Shown: one piece after another, positions 54,201 through 64,000 of the stretch
Position numbering within the stretch: the stretch's first letter is position 1
How the letters are laid out: each line of letters opens with the position of its first letter
Origin: Closterium sp. NIES-65
Lineage: Eukaryota; Streptophyta; Zygnematophyceae; Desmidiales; Closteriaceae
DNA: 64,000 nt
Direction: 5' to 3'
Assembly: GCA_948144175.1 (NCBI GenBank)
Contig: CANXME010002071.1
Coordinates: 310,001 to 374,000 of the forward strand
Program-made: the position numbers and the translations under genes
Notes under the pieces: generated by a model
Databases searched by the model: none
The model's input: the letters and a program-made list of their open reading frames with translations, nothing else
Told to the model about the DNA's origin: nothing

Positions 54201-57200
54201 TAAGAATTCGTTAAAAGTATCCTATAACGAAGAATATTGCTCTAACAAAGAATATTGCTTCTCGTGGTTTACAAGCCTTCAAAAAATTCAGGGGAGGTCT
54301 AAAGGCCAAGAAAAAGCCTTTAGAAATTATTCAGGTACCTGAGAAGTTGGGCAAAGTACTACAGAGCGTAGAAAAGGGTCGTGCGTTCCGTGGAGTTAAT
54401 ATTCTCTCCCCGCAGCACAGTGTTAAGGCTCCCCGTTGCCCACAGGTGAAGCCTACACAGCTGCCAAGGCTTAGAGGAGACATCCAAGCTCAGGAGAAAT
54501 TATACAAGCCTCGGAAAAATCCTCCTAACCCCCAGGTGAAGTTGGAAAGCGCTGAGTCAGGTATAGGAAAAAGGGAAGGTATTAAGTTTGATGTACCCTA
54601 TGATCCTATTAACGAGACCTTCTTTGGCTACTCAGCGCAGCAGAAACCACTACTCCTCGAGGTGTTATGCAATGGGCGATGCCTCCAGGCACTGGTGGAC
54701 AGCGGTGCATCTCACTCGGTGTGTGACCGCGGAGCATTGGAGAAAATTGGAGAGAAGGCGGAAGAGACCCAGTTTTCAGCAACCATGGTGGACGGTACGA
54801 AGCTTCCTATCCACGGCGAAGCATCACTACAGCTGCATATAAGTGCGTTGAGGTGGAAGCCGAAGCTACCAGTCACCAACATCAAAGGATTAGATTTTAT
54901 CTTGGGGCGAGATTTCCTAAAGCGGTTCAACCCCGAGATCGATTGGGTCAACAGCAAGGTGTGCATCTACAACAACGGGAAGCGGATAGCACTGCGAAGC
55001 TGGACGGATACAGGGGACGTACCTGAAACGACACTGGCACGGTTCGAACAGACAGTGAACGAGAGTATCAAGGGTTACCTAGCACTAGTTATGGCAGCAG
55101 CAGAGGAGGAGAAGCCGAGTTCCGAGCTACCTGCAACAGTGAAGGAGGTCTTGGAGCAGTACAAGGATATAATGCCCAACGACCTACCTGCAGGCGTACC
55201 TCCAGCACGCACCCACGAACACGAGATCGTGGAGGAACCAGGTGCGAAACCCGTCTCACGTGCACCATACCGACTGAGTCTGGCCGAGCTGACAGACATG
55301 AAAAAACAGATAGAGTATCTACTGGACAGGCAACTGATCCGCCCATTCACCTCTCCCTACGGTGCACCAGTTCTCTTTACTCCAAAACCAGACGGCAGCC
55401 TACGGATGTGCATCGACTACCGCGCACTGAACAAACAGACAGTCAAAAACAAATATCCCATACCGCGCATAGACGACCTACTGGCTCAACTGCGTGGAGC
55501 AATAGTATTTTCGAAGCCGGACCTACGATTAGGTTATTGGCAGATCAAGATGGCGGACAACTCGATCCACAAGACGGCGTTCCGTACCAGATACGGCTCC
55601 TACGAATACTTGGTGATGCCGTTCGGACTCTGCAACGCACCAGCAACGTTTCAGGCGGAGATGAATCACATCTTACGACCCCTACTAGACGAGTGCGTGG
55701 TGGTGTACCTGGACGACATTCTCATCTACTCCAAGAACATGAAGGAGCACGTGGAGCATCTACGGAAGGTGTTCGAGATCCTGCGGAAAAACAAGTTCTA
55801 CGTGAAGCTGTCGAAGAGCGACTTCACCCTGAAGAAGGTGCACTTCCTCGGGCACATGGTGAGTGCCGAGGGCGTACACGTGGACCCGTGGAAGATCGAA
55901 GCTGTCAAGAAGTGGAAAGTACCGGAGAACGTGAAGGAGTTGCAGCAGTTCCTAGGCTTCGCCAACTACTACAACAGGTTCGTGCTGCAGTACGCTAAGA
56001 TAGCAGCGCCACTGACCGACCTACTGAAGAAGGATACGCCCTACAAATGGGATACCCCTCATCAGCAAGCCATGGAGCAACTACAGACAGCACTGACTAC
56101 AGCGCCAGTACTCATCTTGCCGGATCCAGACAAGGACTACGTGGTGGAAGCAGACGCTAGTGACCAAGCAGTTGGAGCAGTACTGATGCAGGATCACGGA
56201 CGCGGTTTGCAGCCCATCGCCTACCTCAGTAAGAAGCTACACAGAGCAGAACTGAACTACCCCATCCATGACAAGGAAGCCTTAGCGATAGTCATAGCCT
56301 TCAAGGCGTGGAGGTGTTACCTAGAGGGAGCCAAGACTACAGTCTATACTGACCACTGCAGTCTCAAATACCTGAGGTCGGAGCCGACGCTTTCACAACG
56401 ACAGGTGCGGTGGGTGGACTTCCTGGAAACCCACTTCCACTACGACATCGTCTACAAGCCCGGGCTACACAACAAGGCAGACGCGTTGAGCCGCCCCGGA
56501 CATGTAGCAGGCATCCAGCTCGACGGGATGAACCCTCTGCTCAAGGGTCTATTCCAACATGGGTACTCCGTGGACGCAGAGATTGCTACAGCACAGACCA
56601 AGAAGTTGTTACAGTGGGAGAAAGACTTAGCTGTAAGGAAGGGTTCAGGAAAGATTTGGGTACCGAATTACGCCCCACTACGGCAGATCCTATTGGAGGA
56701 GTTTCACGACGTACCGTACGCGGGACATTTCGGGAGCAACAAGACGTTAGCAGCGATAGCGAAGTATTACTACTGGCCCGGGATGGCAGCAGACGTGCAG
56801 CAGTTCGTCACCTCATGCGACACGTGCCAGCGGATAAAGAGCAGCAAGCAGAAAAAAGCAGGGTTACTTCAGCCTCTACCCGTACCGGAGCAACCATGGC
56901 AGGTCGTTAGCCTCGACTTTATCACAGGACTTCCTTCGACCTCACGGGGGCACGATTCCATCCTCGTAGTCATCGATAAGTTCTCCAAAATGGGTCACTT
57001 CATACCGACGCCACAGCTACAGCTGAAGCAACTGCTCGCCTCTTCTTCGACCGCATCATCACCATCCACGGCATCCCCGCTACACTCATCTCAGACAGAG
57101 ACCCAAAATTCACCAGTAAGTTCTGGAAGGAGCTCATGGGATTGTTGGGGACAAAGCTTGCAATGTCTTCAGCATACCACCCCCAGACTGACGGACAGAC

Positions 57201-58790
57201 AGAGCGACTCAATCAAGTGGTTGAACAGTTACTGTGCACAGCTTGCAAGGACGATGTCAGCCACTGGGACACACAGTTACCGACCCTAGAGTTTGCTTAC
57301 AACAACGCATCACATGCGGCCACAGGGAAAACTCCTTTCTTCTTGTGTTACGAACGGGAACCACTCACACCACAGCAGCCAACTACACCGGCACACGTTC
57401 AAGCCGCACATGACTTCGTCACCACCATGTAGCAGCTATGGGGGAAAACTCAGCGACGTCTCACCACGATGCAGAACTCCCAGAAGCAGTATGCCCATCG
57501 TCAGCGACGAGATCACTCAGTAGCAGTCGGAGATCTGGTGCTTCTTGACACGCGCAACTTGAACCTGTCTCACCTCCCATCCAAACTCCGGCCTCGCTTC
57601 TGTGGTCCTTTTCTCGTTGAGGCACAGGTGACACCAGTTACATTCCGCTTGCGCTTACCTCCTACTTGGAAACTTCACAATGCTTTCCATGTGCAGCTAC
57701 TGAAACCCTACAAGGACCCCAACCAACAATTTCAGGGACGGCAGCTACCGCCACCTCCACCTGTTCTTGTGCAGGATGAACCCGAGTACGAGATTGAGCG
57801 CGTTCTCTCTCATCGGCGCCGCGGCGACAAGACCTTCGAGTTCCTGATACGCTGGAAGGGATACGACCCCACTGAGGACAGTTGGGTTGCAGAAGCTGAT
57901 ATGGGCAACGCACGCCGTGCTCTCAAGGACTATCTTGTCAAGCAGGGTGTATCTCACGCCACCCAGCTTTGAGGGGGGGGACGTGTGAGAGTACGACGGC
58001 TTATGCCAGCTATGCTTGCTTGCCTTTACTTTATCATGCTATTTCTAGCGTAGGAAAATCATATGCATGCATGAATTGCTTGATTGCCTAGGCTAGGTGC
58101 TTTCCTATATTTTATTATAGTTATAGCACCGAGCTATGTTGCGTGCACCGAATTCTGGTCTTTTCGGTTGCCACCGAATTGCCTTCTACCGAGTTCGGTA
58201 AGGATCTGTTCGGGACGCTTCGCGACCCGCGGAACATTCGCGTAACACCTGGTTACGGGGCCTTGTGTCGAGCCTATATATAGCCTCGTGTTATACCCAG
58301 GTGATCATTCAATTCGACTCAATTCTCATTCACTTTTCTGAGCTCGATCCTAGATCCTCACAGTTAGGGGTGGCGACGGGGCCGCGAAGGGGCCGCTAGG
58401 GGCCTGGAAGGGCGGCAACGGGGCCGCGAAGGGGCCGCGAGGGGCCGAGAAGGGCGGCGACGGGGCTGCGAGGGGTGGCGACGGGGCCACTAAGGGTCGC
58501 GCGAGGGGCCGTGAGAGGGGCCTCTAGGAGTGCTCGACAAGTTTGCGGCCGACGGGAAGGAAAATTCCGTCGCACGCCACGGGGCGTGGAGCACACAGAG
58601 TAGCAGCGGAAGCAGTTAGGTGGGCCCACAGGCCAGGAGCGTAGATGCTCTGAAAGCATGTGAAGAATGAGGAATGAAGAAGAGAGGGGGTTGCACTAGC
58701 AGCATTTGGCAAACATTTAGGAAACCCTAATTGGGTTGTACTCGCTATAAAGTACCCCACTTCAGGCTAGACAATTATAACATTCTGACA
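51256..58790 (-). mobile_element. Non-autonomous copia-type LTR element B, with a gypsy element inside
   Basis: Inserted in the satellite with target duplication ATTGG (51251-51255 and 58791-58795). The LTRs are 51256-51387 and 58659-58790, both 132 bp. On the minus strand the right LTR is 5', followed by a primer-like tgctttcagagc. A polypurine-like stretch adjoins the left one. Own internal DNA (51388-52457 and 58368-58658) is rich in gaggggccgcg-type G-rich repeats and shows no recognisable gag or pol. It shares about 100 bp next to the 5' LTR with element A. A fossil later hit by the gypsy element. Confidence 0.85.
52463..58362 (+). mobile_element. Ty3/gypsy chromodomain retrotransposon (chromovirus) nested in element B
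   Basis: Target duplication GTTAG (52458-52462 and 58363-58367). LTRs are 52463-52841 and 57984-58362, 379 bp each, differing at only a few per cent of positions, so a fairly young insertion. The primer site is cttggtaatcagagccc, and a polypurine run, gaggggggg, precedes the 3' LTR. Parts in order: gag (from about 52997), protease (DSGASHS near 54700), reverse transcriptase (YLDDILIYS near 55710), RNase H (about 56100-56450), integrase with zinc-binding and catalytic core (about 56690-57400), and a C-terminal chromodomain (about 57785-57945, with FLIRWKGYDPTEDSW). It looks almost whole but is broken in a few places. A fossil. Confidence 0.94.
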
Positions 58791-58795
58791 ATTGG

Positions 58796-60672
58796 TCATC
58801 GGCGCTCGCGAATGAAGCGCGCCAGCTGCACTTCCTCCACATGTGCGGATCCCTTCCGCGTTTTGAGGCTAGAAGCGCTCTTTCCAAGCGTTTTTCTCCC
58901 ACTGGGTCTCGTGGCTGCGCTTCTCTGGGCCTATTGCCAAGCCAGCACGGGCGTTGGAGGGTTGCGATCATCATTGGTCATCGGCGCTCGCGAATGAAGA
59001 GCGCCCGCTGCACTTCCTACACATGTGCTGGTCCCTTCCGCGTTTTGAGGCTAGAAGCGCTCGTTCCAAGCGTTTTTCTCCCACTGGGTCACGCGGCTGC
59101 ACTTCTCTGGGCCTATTGCCAAGCCAACAAGGGCGTGGGAGGGTTGCGAGCATCATTGGTCATCAGCGCTCGCGAATGAAGATCGCCCGCTGCACTTCCT
59201 CCACATGTGCGGATCCCTTCCGCGTTTTGAGGCTAGAAGCGCTCTTTCCAAGCGTTTTTCTCCCACCGGGTCTCGTGGCTGCACTTGTCTGGGCCTATTG
59301 CCAAGCCAGCAAGGGCGTTGGAGGGTTGCGATCATTATTGGTCATCGACGCTCACGAATGAAGAGCGCCCGCTGCACTTCCTCCACATGTGCGGATCCTT
59401 GCGTGTTTTGAGGCTGGAAGCGCTCGTTCCGAGCGTTTTTCTTCCACGGGGTCACGTGGCTGCACTTGTTTGGGCCTATTCCCAAGCCAGCAAGGGCGTG
59501 GGAGGGTTACGAGCATCATTGGTCATCGGCGCTCGCGAATGAAGAGCGCCCGCTGCACATGTGCCGATCCTTGCGTGTTTTGAGGCTAGAAACGCTTGTT
59601 GTGAGCGTTTTTCTTCCACCGGGTCACGTGGCTGCGCTTGTCTGGGCCTATTGCCAAGCCAGCAAGTGCGTGGGAGCATCTGATGCTCGCAACCCTCCCA
59701 TGCCCTTGTTGGCTTGTCAATAGGCCCAGACAAGCGCAGCCACGTAACCCGGTGGAAGAAATATGCTCGGAACGAGCGCTTCAAGCCTCAAAACGCGGAA
59801 GGGATCCGCACATGTGGAGGAAGAGCAGCAGGCGCTCTTCATTCGCGAGCGCTGATGACGAATGATGCTCGCGACGCTCCCATGCCCTTGCTGACTTGGC
59901 AATAGGCCCAGACAAGCGCAGCCACGTGACCTGGTGGAAGAAAAACGCTCGGAACGAGCGCTTCTAGCCTCAAAACGCGCAAGGACCCGCACATGCGCAG
60001 GAAGTGTAGCGAGCGCTCTTCATTCGCAAGCGCCGATCACTATTGATACTCGCAACCCACCCATGCCCTTGCTGGCTTTGCAATAAGCCCAGACAAGCGC
60101 AACCACATGACCTCTTGGAAGAAGAACACTCGAAACGAGCGCTTCTAGCCTCAGAATGCGCAATGATCCGCATATGTGCAGGAAATGCAGCGAGCGCCTT
60201 TCATTTGCGAGCGCTCTTCATTCGCGAGTGCTCTTCCTTTGCGAGCGCCGATGATCAATGATGTTCGCAACCCTCCCACGCCCTTGCTGGCTTGGCAATA
60301 GGCCCAGACAAGCGGAGCCACGTGACCCGGTGGAAGAAAAACGCTCGGAACGAGCGCTTACAGCCTCAAAATGCGCAAGGATCTGGACATGTGGAGGAAG
60401 TGCAGCGGGCGCTCCTCATTTGCCAACGCTGATGACCAATGATTCTCGTAACCCTCCCACGCCCTTGCTGGCTTGGCAATAAGCCCAGACAAGCGCAGCC
60501 ACGTGACGTGGTGGAAGAAAAACGCTCGTAACGAGCGCTTCTAGCCTCAAAACGCGCAAGGATCCGCACATGTGGAGGAAGTGCAGCGGGCGCTCTTCAT
60601 TCGTGAGTGTCGTGATGCTCGCAACCCTCCCACGCCCTTGCTGGCTTGGCAATAGGCCCAGAAAAGCGCCAC
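58796..60672. repeat. 181-bp satellite, array 3, inverted at its middle (about 10 units)
   Basis: Units from 58796 to about 59680 have the same orientation as arrays 1 and 2. From about 59682 to 60672 they are reverse-complemented. The turning point reads gagcatc-t-gatgctc. The two halves form a large imperfect palindrome of roughly 0.9 kb per arm, with about eight bases missing from the left arm near the centre. Confidence 0.93.
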
Positions 60673-60683
60673 CAAATGGTATG

Positions 60684-61440
60684 TGTCAGAATATAACATT
60701 CTTATATAATTACATTCATTGCTAGTTAGTGTATTATCACCGTATCTTGTCGTTAGGTGGTCTACCTCCCTTCACCACCTCCCCTCACGTATATCTTGTA
60801 CTCTCATCCTATAGTTCAACCCTCTTTCTTGGCCAAACTCTCTCTTCATACATTGCTTGCCCCAAAACCCTAAGCTACTTTTTTTGACATGGTATGAGAG
60901 CAGGTTCTATCCTAGCGCAAATGACCCCACCCATCGCGCAGCCCGTAATGCGCCCCGCGGGTCCCCCAAATCGCCCCATGGACGACCCCCGCGGGTCTCG
61001 CGTTTCGCTCTCGGAAGGCCCCCCATTTCGCACTGCGAAGGCCATCCCGTCGCGCCCGTTGTGCCCTGCTCGTCGCGCCCGTGTTGCCCTCTCCGTCGCG
61101 CCTTGCACCCCCCCCCCCCCCCCCCTGACCGCCCCGCGCCGTTTCATCGCCCCGCGCCCCCCCGCCGCCTCGCGATCGGCCAGCGCCAGCGCGGACGCCA
61201 GCAATGAGCGCCAGCGTCAGACGCCTGCGACTGCCGCCAACGCCAGCGCCAGCACCAGCACCAGCACCAGCGCCAGCGCAAATGACCAGCGCCGGCAGCG
61301 GCTAACGTCCCCCCCCCCCCCCCCTCCCCCCCCTCCCCCCCCCTCCCCCCCCCTCCCTCCCCCCGCCCTCCCTTCTGCGGCTTCCGTCATGGGGGGGGGA
61401 GGGGGAGATGTGGGGGTGGCGGGTATGAGCAGCCTGTAGC
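60684..61440 (+). mobile_element. Copia-type 5' LTR and leader, truncated
   Basis: An LTR of about 206 bp (60684-60889) begins TGTCAGAATA and ends TTTTTGACA. It is followed by tggtatgagagcagg, a primer-binding site. The next 550 bp are C-rich, with cagcgccagc-type repeats and a start-like codon, resembling the leader of the nested copia element. No gag or pol follows before the LINE. A broken fossil. Confidence 0.7.
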
Positions 61441-61538
61441 ACGTCCCTCCCCTCTTTCTTCCTCTCTACGTGCAGCACTTATTGCTGTGGGGGGGGGAGA
61501 GAAGAGAGGTTATGGGGGGATGAGAGAGGTTAATGGGG

Positions 61539-61539
<1 letters not shown>

Positions 61540-61615
<76 letters not shown>

Positions 61616-63933
61616 CTTGCTTTGTACACCTCAAGGACCCAGCACACTGCAGCAGTGAGGTGCTATGCCTACTTACCCAGGTCATTCGCAACCTACTCAA
61701 TGGCAAGCAGACACAGGCGGTTCGGGGATTCATCCTCCCGTCCCGTTTAATCACTTTGGAGAAACCCGGAGGAGGCATCCGCCCGATCGCGATAGGCGAA
61801 GCTTTACTTAGAGTGGCAGCAAAAATGGCGTTGAAGGGACTAGCGCCCACGATCCGCGAGTTCTTTCTTCCAGTGCAATACGGTGTGTCGGTGCCGGGAG
61901 GCGCTGAATGCATCATCCACACAGTGCGGTCGCTGCTACAAGAGAACGACAGCTATGTTGCCCTACAGCTAGACGTGGAAAACGCGTTCAATAGCGTCAA
62001 ACGTGCGGTGTTCTTCAGGACGCTCTCACAGACAGACCTGCACCAGCTGCTACCGTTGGTCGGCACGCTCTATGATGGGCCGTCACGCCTTCTCGTCGAT
62101 CCGCGACTAGGCGTGGAGCACATCACCTCTTCACGCGCAGTCCGCCAAGGGGACCCTCTTGGCCCGCTTTTGTTCGCAGCAGCCATCCAGCCTACCCTAC
62201 AGAGCGCGGAATCTCTCGTCCCAGAGGTAGCAGTAGTCGCCTACGCGGACGATATCACCATTGTCGGCCCCATGGATGCGGCCTGCAAGGTGTTCGACAT
62301 TATCGTGACGGAACTAGCGAAGTGCAGGCTGCGATGCAACATCACCAAATCCTCGGCCTGGAGCAGATCAGTAGGGGTTGAGGGGAACACAGAGCTGCCA
62401 CACGGGCTGGTGATGAGCACGGAGGGGATACGAGTGCTGGGGAGCCCCATAGGAACTCCGGAGTTCTGCTGTGACCAGATCCGTGCGGAGCTTGTTAAAG
62501 CGTCGGCTCCAGTGCCTCTCATCGCACAGCTTCACCCCCTGCACGCGCTTCTCCTCCTCTCCCGCAGCATCTCCCGCCGCATCTCTTACCTCCTGCGCAC
62601 AACACCGAGCGAGACACTAGATAGGGACGAGTGGAGGGCCTGGGGTGAGTCCTTGGTCGGTGCCTCACTTGCTGCGGCGATGCTACGAATCCCTACCACG
62701 GAGCTGGAACGGAGCCTGCTCTGGCGGCAGGCGACTTTACCTGTGCGCTTGGGCGGCCTGGGCATCGTCGACCCTATCTCAGAAGCCCCAGCGGCGTACA
62801 TCGCCTCAGTGACGGCGGCACGGCAACTGCTACACCAGATGCACCTGTCCGAGGTGCACCTCCTGAGCAGAGCTACCGTGCTCCTCTCTCATGACTGGGC
62901 ACCTGATCCGCCGCTGGTGAACAGGCTGGTAGCCCTCGAAGCGTCCCTGCCGGCAGTTGCCAACACGGCCCTGCAGGCCTACAGAACAGGCCCGCCAGGG
63001 CAGGGAAATTTGCAGGTGATTCTGTCCCAGCACATCAACACAAGGAGAGCAGCGGAGCTCCTCGCAGACACAATGGTGGATAGGCCGGGGGAGGAGTGTG
63101 GGCATGGAGTGCGGCTAGTCAGTTTAAAGGGAACAGGGGCGGGTGACTGGCTACATGCGGTGCCAACGAGATCTGACCTTACATTATCCCCTGGTCAGTT
63201 CTCGATGGCACTAGGATTCCGCCTCCGCCTTGCCTTACCAGTCACAGTGACGTGCCCCTGCAAGAAGAACGGTTCCAGTATTTCAGACACCAGCCTTGCC
63301 AATCACCTACTTCGCTGTGGGGTAGGAGGGGATGTGGTGAGAACTCACAACAGCCTAGTGCACGCGGCCCTCAGGATGACGAAGGAGGCGGGCTTCAACA
63401 CGTTTCACGAGACCTCGGTGTTTTCTCCCCCCGTACTGCGCAAGCGGGCAGACTTGGCCTTCCAGGATAGGGAGTCGGCCGAGACATGGGTTACGGATGT
63501 CACTGTAACAGACCCTGTCCTCCAGAAGCGGGACCCTCGGGTTAGGAAGCCACCTGGATGGGCGGCACGGGAGGCATCTGAGAAGAAGCACCGCTTATAC
63601 GAGGGGCGTCCGGACTACGTAGGCTTCTTCGGTTTGGCGGTAGAGACCTACGGTGCGCTAGCCACAGACACAGTCCAGTACCTTCGGTTGTTGGCGGTGG
63701 CAACGGCCAAGAAGAAATACCGCCAAGGGCCTCTTACCACCACGGCCAGCCGCCTCACTGCACACTACAGGCAGAGGTGGTCGGTCATGCTGCAGCGCTC
63801 GCAGGCCATCTCGTTCCTCAACAAAAGCAACATGGCAGCAGAGGCGGCCTATGCTCAAGCCCCGGTGGACCCTTGGGAGCCGAGCCTAGGGGACCTCTAC
63901 CAGGTGCTTGAGGACGACATGGGGGTGGGCTAG
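61540..63933 (+). mobile_element. Non-LTR retrotransposon (LINE) reverse transcriptase with nuclease-like C-terminus, 5' truncated
   Basis: One open frame runs without a stop from the GA tract to TAG at 63931-63933. Reverse transcriptase motifs are RPIAIGEALLRVAAK, LQLDVENAFNSVKR (catalytic Asp), RQGDPLGPLLF and VAYADDITIVG (catalytic Asp pair). A zinc-knuckle-like CPC-x14-H-x3-C lies at 63253-63318. RKRADLAF...TWVTDVTVTDP (63441-63516) follows and resembles the PD-(D/E)XK endonuclease of R2/CRE-like LINEs. No APE-type endonuclease precedes the polymerase. The ATG before (GA)n is unlikely to be the natural start: the N-terminal region normally found before the polymerase is absent, so it is probably 5' truncated, as LINE copies often are. 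Polymerase identity is firm; clade and endonuclease type are inferred from motifs. Confidence 0.85.
61542..61612 (+). repeat. (GA)n microsatellite
   Basis: An unbroken GA run of about 70 bp stands between the copia leader and the LINE reading frame. It may mark the LINE 5' junction. Confidence 0.95.
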
Positions 63934-64000
63934 ACTATGGAGATAGGGGATGCGGAGTGAGGGGTGTAGAGTTGGAGGCAAGGATAGTTCAGATAGTTAT

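Overview
The window is nuclear DNA of a green plant-lineage (streptophyte) organism. Evidence: intron-rich genes with GT-AG junctions and pyrimidine-rich introns, a plant-type soluble starch synthase I, the separate A subunit of plant-type ATP-citrate lyase, a plant-like Mediator subunit 30, and Ty1/copia and chromodomain Ty3/gypsy elements. A charophyte alga or bryophyte-grade plant fits best; the species cannot be named from the sequence alone.

Layout. Positions 1-33,700 hold genes: the 3' part of starch synthase I (+), a plastid-type Rossmann (SDR-like) protein (+), ATP-citrate lyase A (+), tRNA-Val(CAC) (-), an SLC35B1-type ER nucleotide-sugar transporter (+), MED30 (-), a mitochondrial-type citrate synthase ending in the peroxisomal signal SRL (-), the ribosome-biogenesis GTPase BMS1 (-, about 12.5 kb) and tRNA-Lys(TTT) (+). 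For the Rossmann protein, ATP-citrate lyase A, the transporter and MED30 the exon lengths sum to complete in-frame proteins (332, 424, 367 and 276 aa). Citrate synthase has no introns in its 495 codons.

Positions 33,800-64,000 are a repeat domain. Three arrays of one 181-bp satellite (34.6-38.5, 46.9-51.2 and 58.8-60.7 kb) have been split by LTR-retrotransposon insertions that still show their 5-bp target duplications. These include two solo LTRs, two related non-autonomous elements, a copia element inside the first of these and a chromodomain gypsy element inside the second. The third array turns around on itself near 59,681. Another copia-type LTR and a non-LTR retrotransposon reverse transcriptase with a C-terminal nuclease-like motif close the window.

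The most unusual feature is in the genes. All six intron-containing genes carry tandem partial copies of their own exons, each including a splice acceptor or donor, in the adjoining introns. Some have grown into regular arrays: 127 bp x 6 at an exon end, 33 bp x 9 and 17 bp x 26 at exon starts. Nine short palindromes, most with arms close to TTTTGAG/CTCAAAA, each lie between two copies of such a duplication. Together this suggests a local, recurring process that duplicates splice junctions, with palindromes left at some of the breakpoints.

Functional links: starch synthase I acts in plastid starch synthesis. Citrate synthase and ATP-citrate lyase act on opposite sides of the citrate/acetyl-CoA exchange. 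BMS1, MED30, the transporter and the tRNAs are housekeeping genes. There is no operon-like organisation.
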